Source: Rhynchopus euleeides
Taxonomy: Eukaryota; Euglenozoa; Diplonemea; Diplonemida; Diplonemidae
Length of the DNA stretch: 64,000 nt
Direction of reading: 5' to 3'
Assembly (NCBI GenBank): GCA_963210315.1
Contig: OY723286.1
Span: forward strand, 2,108,001-2,172,000
The notes beneath the pieces are model-generated. The model saw nothing but the letters and a program-made list of their open reading frames with translations, searched no databases and had not been told where the DNA came from. Below, in pieces: positions 42,172-52,385 of the stretch (its first letter is position 1; every line of letters begins with the position of its first letter). The position numbers and the translations under genes are program-made.

Positions 42172-42482
42172 TATCTCAGAACGCCTTTCTGGCAAGCGGT
42201 GTATATCATACATGGAGTACGGCCTGACTCAGGCGTGGAGGGCCTGACTTCCCCTTGAGTTTCCCCTGACTTTAAAAGTCAGGCCAATTTTCAGAAATTT
42301 CGCCTGAGTCAGGGGAAACTCAGGGGAAAATCCAGGGATTTTTTGCGTGTGGATTCACGACTCACTGACGGCAATTCTTCATGGATTCACCCCCACACGA
42401 AGGCAAGTGCTGATGCATCGAGAGAAAAAGAACCTATGAGGAGTGTCTTGCCCCGACCCATGTGCCCACCTGTGCCTCGGTG

Positions 42483-44090
42483 ATGGAGCTGGACGGTCTG
42501 CTGCGGAAGGACCCGGAGCAGCTGCGCGAGTGAAATCCCATAAGCGTATGGTACAACTTTCATTTGCCCATATGTGTATGGTTACCGACACCATACGTAT
42601 ATGGGCAAAAAAGTTTTTTGTAACCATACGTAGTAACGTAATGCCATTTTTGGTTGGAAAACTGGATTTTTCAGCCAGGTCCAGTCCCTACTCACCTGGA
42701 CCCCACTTTCACCCCAATTGGAAATCTCCTGACTGGCACCTGGACCCCACTTCCACACAAACCCACTGACTCCACTGATCTTGCACAGGCCAGAGAACCA
42801 AATTCCAAGTCCAGGGAAACTTCTCCTGAATTGTCAACCAAGCCAGTTTTCCAAGTTCTGTGACACCTTTCGGTCTCAGCTGGAGGTTCCAAGTTCTGGT
42901 GGATTTCAACCAAGTGTTGGCCAGTCCACCAAAACTCTGGAACTTTTCAGAACTTTTTCATTGACTGAAAGTCCACCAGAACTTGAGAAATCTCAGTTTG
43001 ATTGAAAATCCATCAGAACACTGCCTGAGGCCAGAATTTTGGTACTGACTGAAAAGTCCAGGATTGAGTGAAGATCCAGCAGAAATTTGGAATTTTTGGC
43101 TTTGGGCTGAAAAGTCCTGTGAAGCCTGAAATTCTGAGTTTTGGCTGGAAATCCACTGAAAATCTGGAAATTTTGGCTTCTGGGTGGAAATCCAGTGGAA
43201 GTCAGAAAATTCCTGAAAAAATGGCCAAACTCTTGTCGGGAAACATTTTTGCCCATATACGTATGGTGTTGGTAACCATACACATCTGGGAAAGTAAAGT
43301 TTTTTGTAACCATACGTAATCCTGTAACCATACGTATATGGGCATAAAAACTTTGTACCCATACGTATATGGGCATTGCCTCCAGCTGCGCACTGCCCTG
43401 GACACGGCGTTGACAACCTGGAAGGCTGCGTTTGACTTGCTCCATGCTTGTTCAGACCACACCCGCAACCTCTCCTGCCAACTCGCCAAGATGGTCCGGG
43501 AGTGCACGAAGGCCAGCACGGTGGTGCCAGCTGCGGTTCTTCGGGAGGCGTGGGAGACGTACGCCTGCCGCCAGGTGTTCGAGTCCGTGTGGGTGACGTC
43601 CCCGAATGTCCTGGCGGCCAGGAAATCGGCCAAGCTCCCCATCCCCAGTGTTGCCTCGTTGAGTGAGCTGTGGAAGAAGGGGCTCTGCAACGCGACTGTG
43701 GCGAAGGAGCTGGAGGAGTACCTGAACACCTCACCGGATGATCTTAACAAGTGGTCACCGGTGGAGAATTGGACATGGAGATTATCCAAACAGCAACAGC
43801 AAACAAAGAAAAAGGCAATCGAGAAGAAGCCGTACACCCCTCTTGCGTGCGAAAAATATGCCGCAGCGCCGGGTTTGTGAAGCTTTGCTGGTTGCACGTT
43901 TACTCCGACGGTCAATACATTCGACGCATCGAAGCCGTGCAAAGCAGGCATCCCTGCTGCTGAACTCATCGAGTGCCTCGATCATCACAACAGCCCAGCA
44001 GACTTGACCAAATGGGATGTTTTGGGAATAGCGACCTCCAGCTTGGTGTACAGGACGACCAGGCCGTGGCGTGCACACTTTTTGAAAGGA
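42483..44090 (+). pseudogene. Unrecognised gene disrupted by a transposon and a stop codon
   Basis: The frame starts at MELDGLLRKDPEQLR (42483-42527), is interrupted by the element 42528-43382, and resumes in the same frame at 43392 (TALDTALTTWKAAFDLLHAC). It continues to a TGA at 43878-43880. Beyond that stop the same frame stays coding-like (FAGCTFTPTVNTFDASKPCK) to about 44090. A motif occurs twice, as ELEEYLNTSPDDLNKW and as ELIECLDHHNSPADLTKW, suggesting an internal repeat domain. A Gln/Lys-rich linker separates them. Function unknown. It may be cargo of the surrounding TA-flanked element. Confidence 0.6.
42528..43382. mobile_element. Mutator-like insertion with 9-bp duplication
   Basis: 855 bases. 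CAGCTGCGC flanks it on both sides (42519-42527 and 43383-43391). Ends read GAGTGAAATCCCATA and, inverted, GAGGCAATGCCCATA, reminiscent of the GAG start of Mu termini. Inner repeats of CCCATATACGTATGG recur near both ends. The core (about 42640-43230) is a degenerate tandem array of TGGATTTC/AGTTCTGG-type units. No coding capacity. Confidence 0.82.
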
Positions 44091-44632
44091 GTGGGAAGGG
44101 TGGTGGGTGTGGGGGTGGATTCTTTTGAAAAAAAAACCCCATTGAAAATTCCTGCTGCCTCACCCCCTGAACCCCAAGCACCTCATTTCTGTAAGTACTT
44201 GCTTCGCCAGCCGCAACTCACACCACACAGCACTCACCATGCCACCACCCCGTCAGGTTCTCACATCACAGGGTTGGGAACACTCCAAGGAATATCAGGG
44301 GAAAGTCAAGAAAGAGTCAGGCCAAAATTTTTGCCTGACTGGCCTGAGTTTCCCCTGAGTTTCCCCTGACTACATTTTTTTTCGCCTGAGTTTCCCCTGA
44401 CTTTTGCGTTTGCTTGACTCAGCCTGAGTTTCCCCTGACTTCGCCTGACTAGGTCAAAAGTCAGGGGAAACTCGGGGGAAACTCAGGCGGCCAGCGGGGC
44501 CCCGAAATCTTGCCTGACTCAGGCCGTACGGGATGTATGGTATATACCAGGAGTCTGTCGGATACGGCAGCTCTTGGCCCGTCAACACCCATAAAATGCA
44601 AGTGAAGTGCAGTTGGAAAATCCGGATATTTT

Positions 44633-45380
<748 letters not shown>

Positions 45381-45857
45381 TGGGGTAATCAGGCTGGGGG
45401 AAAAAACAACAAATCACAACGAATCACACCCGATCACAACAAATCACAACGCCAAATGTTGTGATTTGTTGTGATTTGTTGCGATTTGTTGCGATTTGTT
45501 GTGGCCAGTTGTGATTTGTTGCGACCAGTTGTGACGACTTGTGACCCTTTTGTGATGAGTTGTGATGAGTTGTGATGAGTTGTGATGAGGTGTGATCTGT
45601 TGTGATCGCGATCCAAAATTTCAAAAATTTAAAATTTTGGATCGCGATCACAACAGATCACAACAGATCACACCTCATCACACCTCATCACAACTCATCA
45701 CAAAAGGGTCACAAGTCGTCACAACTGGTCACAACAAATCACACCACGTCACACCTAGTCACAACAAATCACAACTGGCCGCAACAAATCGCAAAAAATC
45801 ACAACAAATCACAACATTTGCCTTGTGATTTGTTGTGATCTGTTGTGATCGGGTGTG

Positions 45858-48800
45858 GGACGCTTGTATCTCAGGAGGATGAGGCGTCGGTGCAGCAGGC
45901 TGTCGATGTCGTGGTAGGCTTCTGCAACATCACCGGCATGGCCCTCAACGTCAAGAAGACGGTGGCGATGGGGATCCCGAGGGGCTCGTCGGGTTTCAGG
46001 AGGCGACACCCATACGTGGGACAGGTGCGTGTTCAGGACAACATCCTCCCGACTGAGACAGCGTCGAAGATCCTCGGTGCAAAGGCCTGCGTCTCTGACA
46101 AGGTGCAGGTGCGCCGCAACGACGCGCGACTCGAGAGCCACAAACCCCTGCTCATGCGACTTCCGACCTCTCCGCTGAGCACACGACAACGGGCGGAAAT
46201 TGTGGCGTCGAATGTCGTGTCGAGCACGGTGTCGGGCGGAGCGTTTGCCCCTCTGTCGAAGACGGCGACGCAGCGTCTTCGAAGCCGTTTAACGACAGGC
46301 ATCCTCGGCGTCAAGCACCCCTCCCGCAGTGTAGGCGCGATGCTCACCATCCTGCACAAAGCCCACCGTGTAGATCCGGCGATAGCCAACTCTTACCGGA
46401 TCCTGTGCAATCTCTTCGACACGTGTGTGCGCATCCCACACATGGTGGACAGGATGAACCGAATCGCTGTGCTGTACGAGGATCACCCGACCCTCTCCTC
46501 TGCTGACGCCCTCGGCCCTGTGGGCATCGCGATCTCGGTCGCCCTCCCTGCTGCTGGACTAGAGTGGGGCGACGACATCCGTGACTGTGCCATCGGGGAT
46601 ATGTGTCTCGCCGGTGAACCACGGTCCTCCCGGAACCATGCGCTGCGCGACAATCTGCGGCGGCAGGGCTGGAAGGCGCTGGCGAAGCACCGTCCTTCCT
46701 TCTCGGGGATCGAAAACGGTGTGGACTACGACAGGACGAACGCGCTCCGCCTGGAGACGAAGGACGGGAACCTCTCGCGGGCGCTGACGGTGGTGCTTAC
46801 TGGTGGTGTCTTCTTCGCGACACGATGGGGGCGCAACGGCGCCTACGTCTCTGGCAGGCGTGCGACGACAGACGAGACGTCGGACTCCTCATCCCATGCC
46901 CCATCTCCCTCACCGGCTGCTGACGCGGCTATGGAAGGGGACGAAGAGGATGAAGAAGCTGAGGAAGAGGAGGAGTGCGAGTACGAAGAGGAGGAGGACG
47001 AGGAGCAGGGAGACGCCGATCTGCTCGGTTCTCAGGATTCCTTCGACTGGGATATCGTGTCCGATCCGGCGGCTGAAGAGGCAGACGTACGGGACCCCAA
47101 GCTGTGTGTACACTGCGATGGTGCGGACAGTGACACGCCCGATCACCTTTGGTGGGCATGCAGTGCGTTTGACTCCGTCAGGTCTCAACCTCAGTACGAA
47201 CCCCTGCTGCAGCTGGACCGCTCAGGGTGGCCCCCGTGCCTTGCGAGATACGGCGTGGTGCCAGAGGGATTCCAGGTAGACGAGACCTTGCTGCACACGC
47301 TGATGGGGCGCATCGTGCTGAAGCGGTGGGAGCTCGAGGCGAAGATGCGGCGCGCTGGACCCCTCGTGCACCCCTGGACGGCTGCTCTCTCCTGGCCGGC
47401 AGAGGCTTTTGACTTCGACGTATCCAGTATCCCAGAGAAGCCAGCAGCGCGGCTGTGGCCGTATAGCGCTGCGTCTCTCAGGGCGATACTTGCGTGGCTC
47501 GCAGCGCTCCAATGGACGAAGCAAGGCACGGTGTCGAACATCGAGCTCGCCCTTGACTTCGAAATCTTCACAGGGAAGGCGTTACAGCCCTCGGAGCGCT
47601 CGGCACGAACCTCCAACCCCGCGATGGCCGAGCGTGGCAACCTCCTCTGGACGATGATGGGCTGCCTGAAGAGGCTATGCGACCAGCTAAGCCTTCCTAC
47701 CCCGTGGCCTGCGCGACGCGAGGACCGGGTCGGCTCCCTCTGCTCGGTAGGCGCTGGAGAGGTCTGGGGCGGGATGACACCCCGGCCCGTGTTCGCAGGT
47801 GGCGCAGAGACGATCGCGGCGTTAGAGGCGAGTGCAGAACAGGCATGTGCGGCCGCAGGCGTCGATGCAGACGGCAATATCGTGAGGTGGGGAACAAACG
47901 TGTTCCCAGACTACACTGGGATCCCCCGGACCACGCGAGCCTCACAATGGGATGGGCCACGCCCGCCCCCGCCGCGCAGCGCTATACCCGTACCAGTGCC
48001 GCGGTCGCTCGCGAGCACGTCTCTGGGCCCCCGGAAAGTGTGCAACGCGCATTCGAAACCGAAATGCGACGAGTGCGATAATGCCAAGCGGAATTACGCA
48101 CTGACGATAGCTGCGTGTTGCCGCGTCCACCACCACCACGCGGACGGCCTGAAGGTGATGTGTTGTGAGACACACCACATGACGCGATGCGGCACCTGCG
48201 CCAATGTGAAGACATGCTGCGCGGCCGGCCACCATGGGCGCGCCCCCAGGGTCGACCAAGTTGCGAGCACGGATGACGACAGCAGCAGCTGCGAAGACGA
48301 CTCTGACAGCGAGGGAGAGGAGGGCAGCTCTGGTGCCACTGAGCATGATGGAGACGACGCTGCAGATGCGGGCTCCACCAGCGAGGAAGTCCCTCCCTCG
48401 TCTGAGATGGATAGCGACACGACGGCTGCGGCTGCGGTGAAACGCACCGCCATCGTTCTGGACGCCTCCGACGAGGACTCGATGGGGCAGGATGCCGTGA
48501 AACGCACCGCCATTTGTTTAGATCACTCTGACGAGGGCCCGTCCCTCTGGGGGGCTGGGATAGTGTGTGTGCGACAGCCAGAGTGGGACATGTGTGCGTC
48601 TCTTCTTCTTCTTTGGCCGGGCGTGATTGAGCATTTGGCTCTTTGCTGCCCCGACGATCAGCCCAGTGAGGGCGAGTTGGGTTCTTCTGCGGAGTCATCT
48701 GCGTTGACCCCACGCGAATTCCCTGGTTTTCTTTTCTCGCCTTCCCCTCGAATGAATACCCCTGCTTCCCCTACCCCGCGTAAGATGGGTGCAGAGCACG

Positions 48801-50053
48801 TTACGCTTGATGCGGATGAATCGTCGGGCTCCCAGCCTGATGATGCTCGTCTCGCTCCACCAGCAGATACAGCACCGCCTCCGGCGCCCTCTCCGGCTCC
48901 GGAGCTCGTGCTGCACACAGACCTGCTGGACGGGCTACAGACCCCGCAGTCGGGCTCGCCGCCCCTCCCAGAGAGCGCCACGCAACGGAGATCTCCGAGC
49001 CCTTGCGTGGGGCGCCGCCTTCCTTTCTCTCCCTCTCTCCCCTCTGAGTCCTCGGTGCCCCGCGCGCAGAAGCGGGTAGCACCCATACAGGAGACAGGCG
49101 AATCTGCCCTGGGGCAACGCTCCTTTAACAACAGAAGAGTAGAACCTCAACCCCCCGTGTCCCCTGGTTCACCGATTTCAGCGTCAAGCCTTCGGCCTGA
49201 CGAGGATAGTATCATGCCCCCATCAGAACTTGCTTCCCCCCTTCCTCTCTCGCCTGCACCTTCCCTTGTTGTGGATGACTCGCCGGGCTTTCAGCCCGTC
49301 GACACTCGGCTTAGTCCCCCATCAGACACTGTGTCACCCCCACCACCCTCTCCATGTCAGGAGCCCCTAGTGCCTTTAGACACTGCAACCCCCTCTCTTC
49401 CCGACTGGCAGGCAGAAACGCCGTCTCACCAGGGGGGCGACACGCTCTCCCACGAGTGCACGTCGCCGAGCCCTTACGTGGGGCGTCGACTTCCTTTCTC
49501 CCCTTCCTCCCCTTCTGAGTCCTCGGTTCCCCGCGCGCAGAAACGTGTAGCGCACATGCGGGAGGCAGACGAATCTGCCCTGGAGCGATGCTCGTTTCAT
49601 AACAACAGAGCAGGTTTTCCTTCCTCCCGCACGATCATCAGCACAGCTAGATCGGGCGTGCCTTCCCCTTTCCCACGGGCCTCACAGGCCTTGCGCTTCT
49701 TGGAGCGCAAGACACGTGCTGTCCGTCCTTCTCGTTCTCGTTTCCTCCAGAAGCAGGTGTTGCGTGCGGTTCCGAAGCGCACCCGCTGCATCCCCTCTCC
49801 CACCATCTTTCGTTCGGCGGCTATTCCGCGCTCTTTTCAACGCGTCGTCGCGAAGATTGCGCCTCAGTATCAGCAGGCGCAATCTCCGGCTTCCAGTGTG
49901 TGTGTGTCCCCCCTCCTTTACAGCGCAACGAGGAGGAGAGCGAAACCGTGTGGTGTCACGTAGAGCAAGAGTAGGATAGCGGGCCCGGTTCCTCACGGTA
50001 TGGTCCTTCGGGGCCAGGCTGCGATGCCAGCACGCTAACCCAAATTGCAATAC
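45858..50053 (+). mobile_element. 5'-truncated non-LTR retrotransposon (LINE)
   Basis: Flanked by an 11-base duplication, GATCGGGTGTG (45847-45857 and 50054-50064). The same sequence occurs once, uninterrupted, at the equivalent point of the solo foldback (about 31470-31480). Truncation falls just after the reverse-transcriptase YADD region, as expected of incomplete target-primed reverse transcription. The 3' end lacks a poly(A) tail, ending in a short ACCCAAATTGCAATAC string. Confidence 0.88.
45860..49963 (+). CDS. Partial LINE ORF: RT thumb, zinc knuckle, Cys/His cluster, Ser/Pro repeats
   Basis: An open frame of about 1368 codons with no start of its own; it begins within the palm domain (TLVSQEDEASVQQAV, FCNITGMALNVKKTVAMG, KILGAKACVSDK). 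Known for LINEs: these are the strands after the catalytic YADD, the GLxxNxxKT box and the YLG box. The catalytic Asp pair is missing, so the product cannot be an active polymerase. An acidic stretch follows (near 46940-47020). Next comes a CVHCDGADSDTPDHLWWAC zinc knuckle (near 47105-47165), then a Cys/His cluster from CNAHSKPKCDECDN to CCAAGHHG (48040-48240). The last 400 residues are Ser/Pro-rich with two about 160-residue repeats sharing VGRRLPFSPS and ESSVPRAQKRVA. The uninterrupted frame implies recent insertion. Confidence 0.8.
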   Translation, partial: TLVSQEDEASVQQAVDVVVGFCNITGMALNVKKTVAMGIPRGSSGFRRRHPYVGQVRVQDNILPTETASKILGAKACVSDKVQVRRNDARLESHKPLLMRLPTSPLSTRQRAEIVASNVVSSTVSGGAFAPLSKTATQRLRSRLTTGILGVKHPSRSVGAMLTILHKAHRVDPAIANSYRILCNLFDTCVRIPHMVDRMNRIAVLYEDHPTLSSADALGPVGIAISVALPAAGLEWGDDIRDCAIGDMCLAGEPRSSRNHALRDNLRRQGWKALAKHRPSFSGIENGVDYDRTNALRLETKDGNLSRALTVVLTGGVFFATRWGRNGAYVSGRRATTDETSDSSSHAPSPSPAADAAMEGDEEDEEAEEEEECEYEEEEDEEQGDADLLGSQDSFDWDIVSDPAAEEADVRDPKLCVHCDGADSDTPDHLWWACSAFDSVRSQPQYEPLLQLDRSGWPPCLARYGVVPEGFQVDETLLHTLMGRIVLKRWELEAKMRRAGPLVHPWTAALSWPAEAFDFDVSSIPEKPAARLWPYSAASLRAILAWLAALQWTKQGTVSNIELALDFEIFTGKALQPSERSARTSNPAMAERGNLLWTMMGCLKRLCDQLSLPTPWPARREDRVGSLCSVGAGEVWGGMTPRPVFAGGAETIAALEASAEQACAAAGVDADGNIVRWGTNVFPDYTGIPRTTRASQWDGPRPPPPRSAIPVPVPRSLASTSLGPRKVCNAHSKPKCDECDNAKRNYALTIAACCRVHHHHADGLKVMCCETHHMTRCGTCANVKTCCAAGHHGRAPRVDQVASTDDDSSSCEDDSDSEGEEGSSGATEHDGDDAADAGSTSEEVPPSSEMDSDTTAAAAVKRTAIVLDASDEDSMGQDAVKRTAICLDHSDEGPSLWGAGIVCVRQPEWDMCASLLLLWPGVIEHLALCCPDDQPSEGELGSSAESSALTPREFPGFLFSPSPRMNTPASPTPRKMGAEHVTLDADESSGSQPDDARLAPPADTAPPPAPSPAPELVLHTDLLDGLQTPQSGSPPLPESATQRRSPSPCVGRRLPFSPSLPSESSVPRAQKRVAPIQETGESALGQRSFNNRRVEPQPPVSPGSPISASSLRPDEDSIMPPSELASPLPLSPAPSLVVDDSPGFQPVDTRLSPPSDTVSPPPPSPCQEPLVPLDTATPSLPDWQAETPSHQGGDTLSHECTSPSPYVGRRLPFSPSSPSESSVPRAQKRVAHMREADESALERCSFHNNRAGFPSSRTIISTARSGVPSPFPRASQALRFLERKTRAVRPSRSRFLQKQVLRAVPKRTRCIPSPTIFRSAAIPRSFQRVVAKIAPQYQQAQSPASSVCVSPLLYSATRRRAKPCGVT

Positions 50054-50542
50054 GATCGGGTGTGATTTGTTGTGATTTGTTGTTTTTTTCCCCAGCCTGA
50101 TTACCCCAGAAGAAAATACTCTGGCCCCAACAGGTAGGGATGTGAGGAGCTGGCCGCACACACAAGAAGCCGACTATTGTGGGCTTGACAAGGCAGTGGC
50201 CAGCCAAACGACCGAGGCGTACCACCCACCGGCCCACCCCTCCCGTTCGATTCGCTTCTAGGCCCCGCTCGCTCTCCACACATGCTTTTGGTTCTGCACA
50301 CATCACAACACCCGACCAAACACCCGCAGGTATTACCGACAACTAGATCTCACCTCCCTTCCGAGGAGTACACAGGTTGTGTGCATTTTTTTCCACACAT
50401 TCGCATCGATCCCTAGAGAATAACCGACACCCCTCCACACACCCCCCCCTCGCCCCTTCCTTTTTATCCTCTGATATCCGAGTCGGGGAGGAAGCAGCTT
50501 TTCACCCCAAGGGGAGGGACGGGAGAGAAAGAACAAACAAAG

Positions 50543-52385
50543 ATGCCGAGCTTCGCACACCGCACCGCGGCGGTAGGCAACTTCCACGTCAAGAGGGATG
50601 ACATCATTGCCGGGCGGTACCGCGTGTCTGAGGAGGCGGGTGCGGGTAACTTCGCGCGTGTCCTGAAGGCGTACGACATGAAGGAGGACCGCATGGTGGC
50701 TGTGAAGATCCTCCGCCGCGAGTTCCAGCGTGACGCGCAGTTCGAGAAGGAGATCCTGCAGGCCATCAACAAGCAGGACAAGGACAACACGCAGAAAGTG
50801 TGCAAGATGGAGGCCCACTTCATGTGGGGCGACCTCCCCTGCTTTGTGTTCGGCCTGCTGGGGCAGTCCCTCAAGACCTGCCAGTACGGCCCGAAGCACG
50901 TCGATGACGCAGTGGTATGGTGTCATGATTCTGTCTGTATTCAGCCACCTGATTTTGATCTGAGTTTGGCAGGTGTTACAGCCAGAACGAATCCTGGTTT
51001 GGCAAGCTGGGGAGGGAGTTGTTCCCGCGGAAAAAAACGTGGCACAAAACACACACCAACCACTGACATCTCCACAACCTCACCCCCCCCTCACAGCTTG
51101 CCAACTTCGCGAAGCAGTGCTGCTCGACGCTCGCCTTCCTGCACTTCAACTGCAAGGTATGCAGCCTAGCCTCGTTGCACCCGTCTCCTCTTCTCATGGG
51201 CTACCACCCGTTGCCAATCTTGTGGCATGCCCACAGGAGGCGCCCCTCCGCCCACCAGCCTTGTTTTGTAGATCTGCACCGTCACACCACACCACACCAC
51301 AGCTGATCCACACCGACCTGAAGCCGGAGAACGTGCTGCTGCACCGCCCCGACCCCAGCATCAAGGGTATCGGCAACGGGTGGGCCATCTGCGACCTGGG
51401 GAGTGCGAGCTTCTACTCGACGAACCCTGACCAGGACCTCATCCAGACACGCCCCTACAGGGCGCCGGAGGTGGTGCTGGGCAGCCCGTGGTCCTACGCA
51501 GTGGACATGTGGAGTGTGGGGTGCATCGTCTACGAGCTGAAGCAGGGGACGAAGCTGTTCGACGCGACGAATGACGAGCAGCAGCTGATGATGTTCGAGC
51601 GCCGCGTCGGCAAGCTCCCCAACTGGATGGTGCGCAACGCAAACCCCAAGGCCCGCCGCCAGTTCTTCGACAGCCACGACCGCCTCATCCACTCGCAGTC
51701 TGTCTTCGCCAACCCCTACGGCAAGTCCACCCCTCCCAACCGCTCGCTCGCGGAGGAGTTTGCCAAGGAGCCGGAGTTCCTCGACTTCCTGATGCAGTGC
51801 TTCGCCTACGACCCCATGCTGCGCATGCGCGCCGACGAGGCGGCACACCACCCCTGGGTGAAGAAGTTCTTCAACGTGACGTCGAAGGACCTGCTCCTCC
51901 GCAAGCTGCCCACCTCCGCCTACGGGGGTGTCATCCGCACGCCGGGCACCAAGCTGCTCTCGGGCGACGCGCCGCTGTCGAGGGAGCAGAAGGAGATGCT
52001 GACGCAGCCCGCTGAGAGCCAGCCCAGCAGCAGGTCCTCCAGCCCCCCCGGGCTGATGCGCACCGGCAGCACGGCCAGCAGCGAGGTGATGCGGAGGAAG
52101 GAGGAGGCGGTGGTGCGCCACGCGACTGCCGCCCTGGCGCCCCACATGCAGCCGCCCGCAGGCGTGCCGTCGTACGGCAGGGCGGCGCCCCCGCGCTCCG
52201 CCATCATGGCGCCCACGCGGCCCATGCCGCCGCGGGAGCCGACCCAGTCGCACTACGTCACGTCCTCCTCCACCTACGGCTCCTCCGTGCGCAGCAACAA
52301 CTACCGCGCCATCCCCGCACCCACAGGGCCCCCCTCCGCACCCTCCTCAGCAGCAGGCAGGCGGTACCTCACGCCTGCCTTCTAG
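50543..52385 (+). CDS. CLK/LAMMER-type protein kinase
   Basis: Three exons (50543-50914, 51097-51156, 51303-52385) give 504 residues. The N-lobe has YRVSEEAGAGNFARV (Gly-rich loop) and MVAVKILRR (the ATP-binding Lys). The short second exon encodes LANFAKQCCSTLAFLHFNCK. The third opens with LIHTDLKPENVLL (catalytic loop), then AICDLGSASF, TRPYRAPEVVLG and SYAVDMWSVGCIVYELKQG. EQQLMMFERRVGKLP corresponds to the EHLAMMERILG signature of LAMMER kinases, which phosphorylate SR splicing factors (family knowledge). The Mg-binding DFG is DLG. C-terminal about 150 residues are Ser/Pro/Ala-rich and unique. The start ATG follows AACAAAG, and upstream sequence back to 50108 is free of other genes. A foldback/LINE composite ends 434 bases upstream and could affect its promoter (inference). 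Confidence 0.93.
50915..51096 (+). other. CLK gene intron 1
   Basis: 182 bases, GTG|GTATGG donor and CCCCTCACAG acceptor, phase 0. Retaining it inserts non-kinase residues between HVDDAV and LANFAKQ. Confidence 0.88.
51157..51302 (+). other. CLK gene intron 2
   Basis: 146 bases, AAG|GTATGC donor and CACCACACCACAG acceptor, phase 0. Splicing restores FNCKLIHTDLKPEN. Confidence 0.92.

Larger units (their letters stand above)
42220..44526. mobile_element. CGGCCTGASTCAGGC-ended element carrying a broken gene
   Basis: Inverted ends CGGCCTGACTCAGGC at 42220-42234 and 44512-44526 with TA outside both (42218-42219 and 44527-44528). Subterminal arrays of CCTGAGTTTCCCCTGA and its inverse lie at about 42255-42330 and 44285-44490. 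The interior holds an interrupted reading frame and a MULE-like insertion. No transposase is recognised. Confidence 0.65.
45381..50108. mobile_element. GGGGTAATC foldback element, second copy, split by a LINE
   Basis: Ends TGGGGTAATCAGGCTGGGG and inverse, flanked by GAAGA at 45376-45380 and 50109-50113. Without the LINE it is about 521 bases, close to the 531-base copy at 30996. The central palindrome is at about 45604-45649. It lies only 434 bases upstream of the CLK gene ATG. Confidence 0.9.

Noticed and set aside
45845..45859. GTG as start of the LINE-encoded protein
   Set aside because: These codons belong to the foldback target duplication; the LINE is truncated and has no native start.
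51282..52253. 323-codon minus-strand frame over the CLK gene
   Set aside because: Antisense shadow of the kinase exon, GC-driven, without domains.
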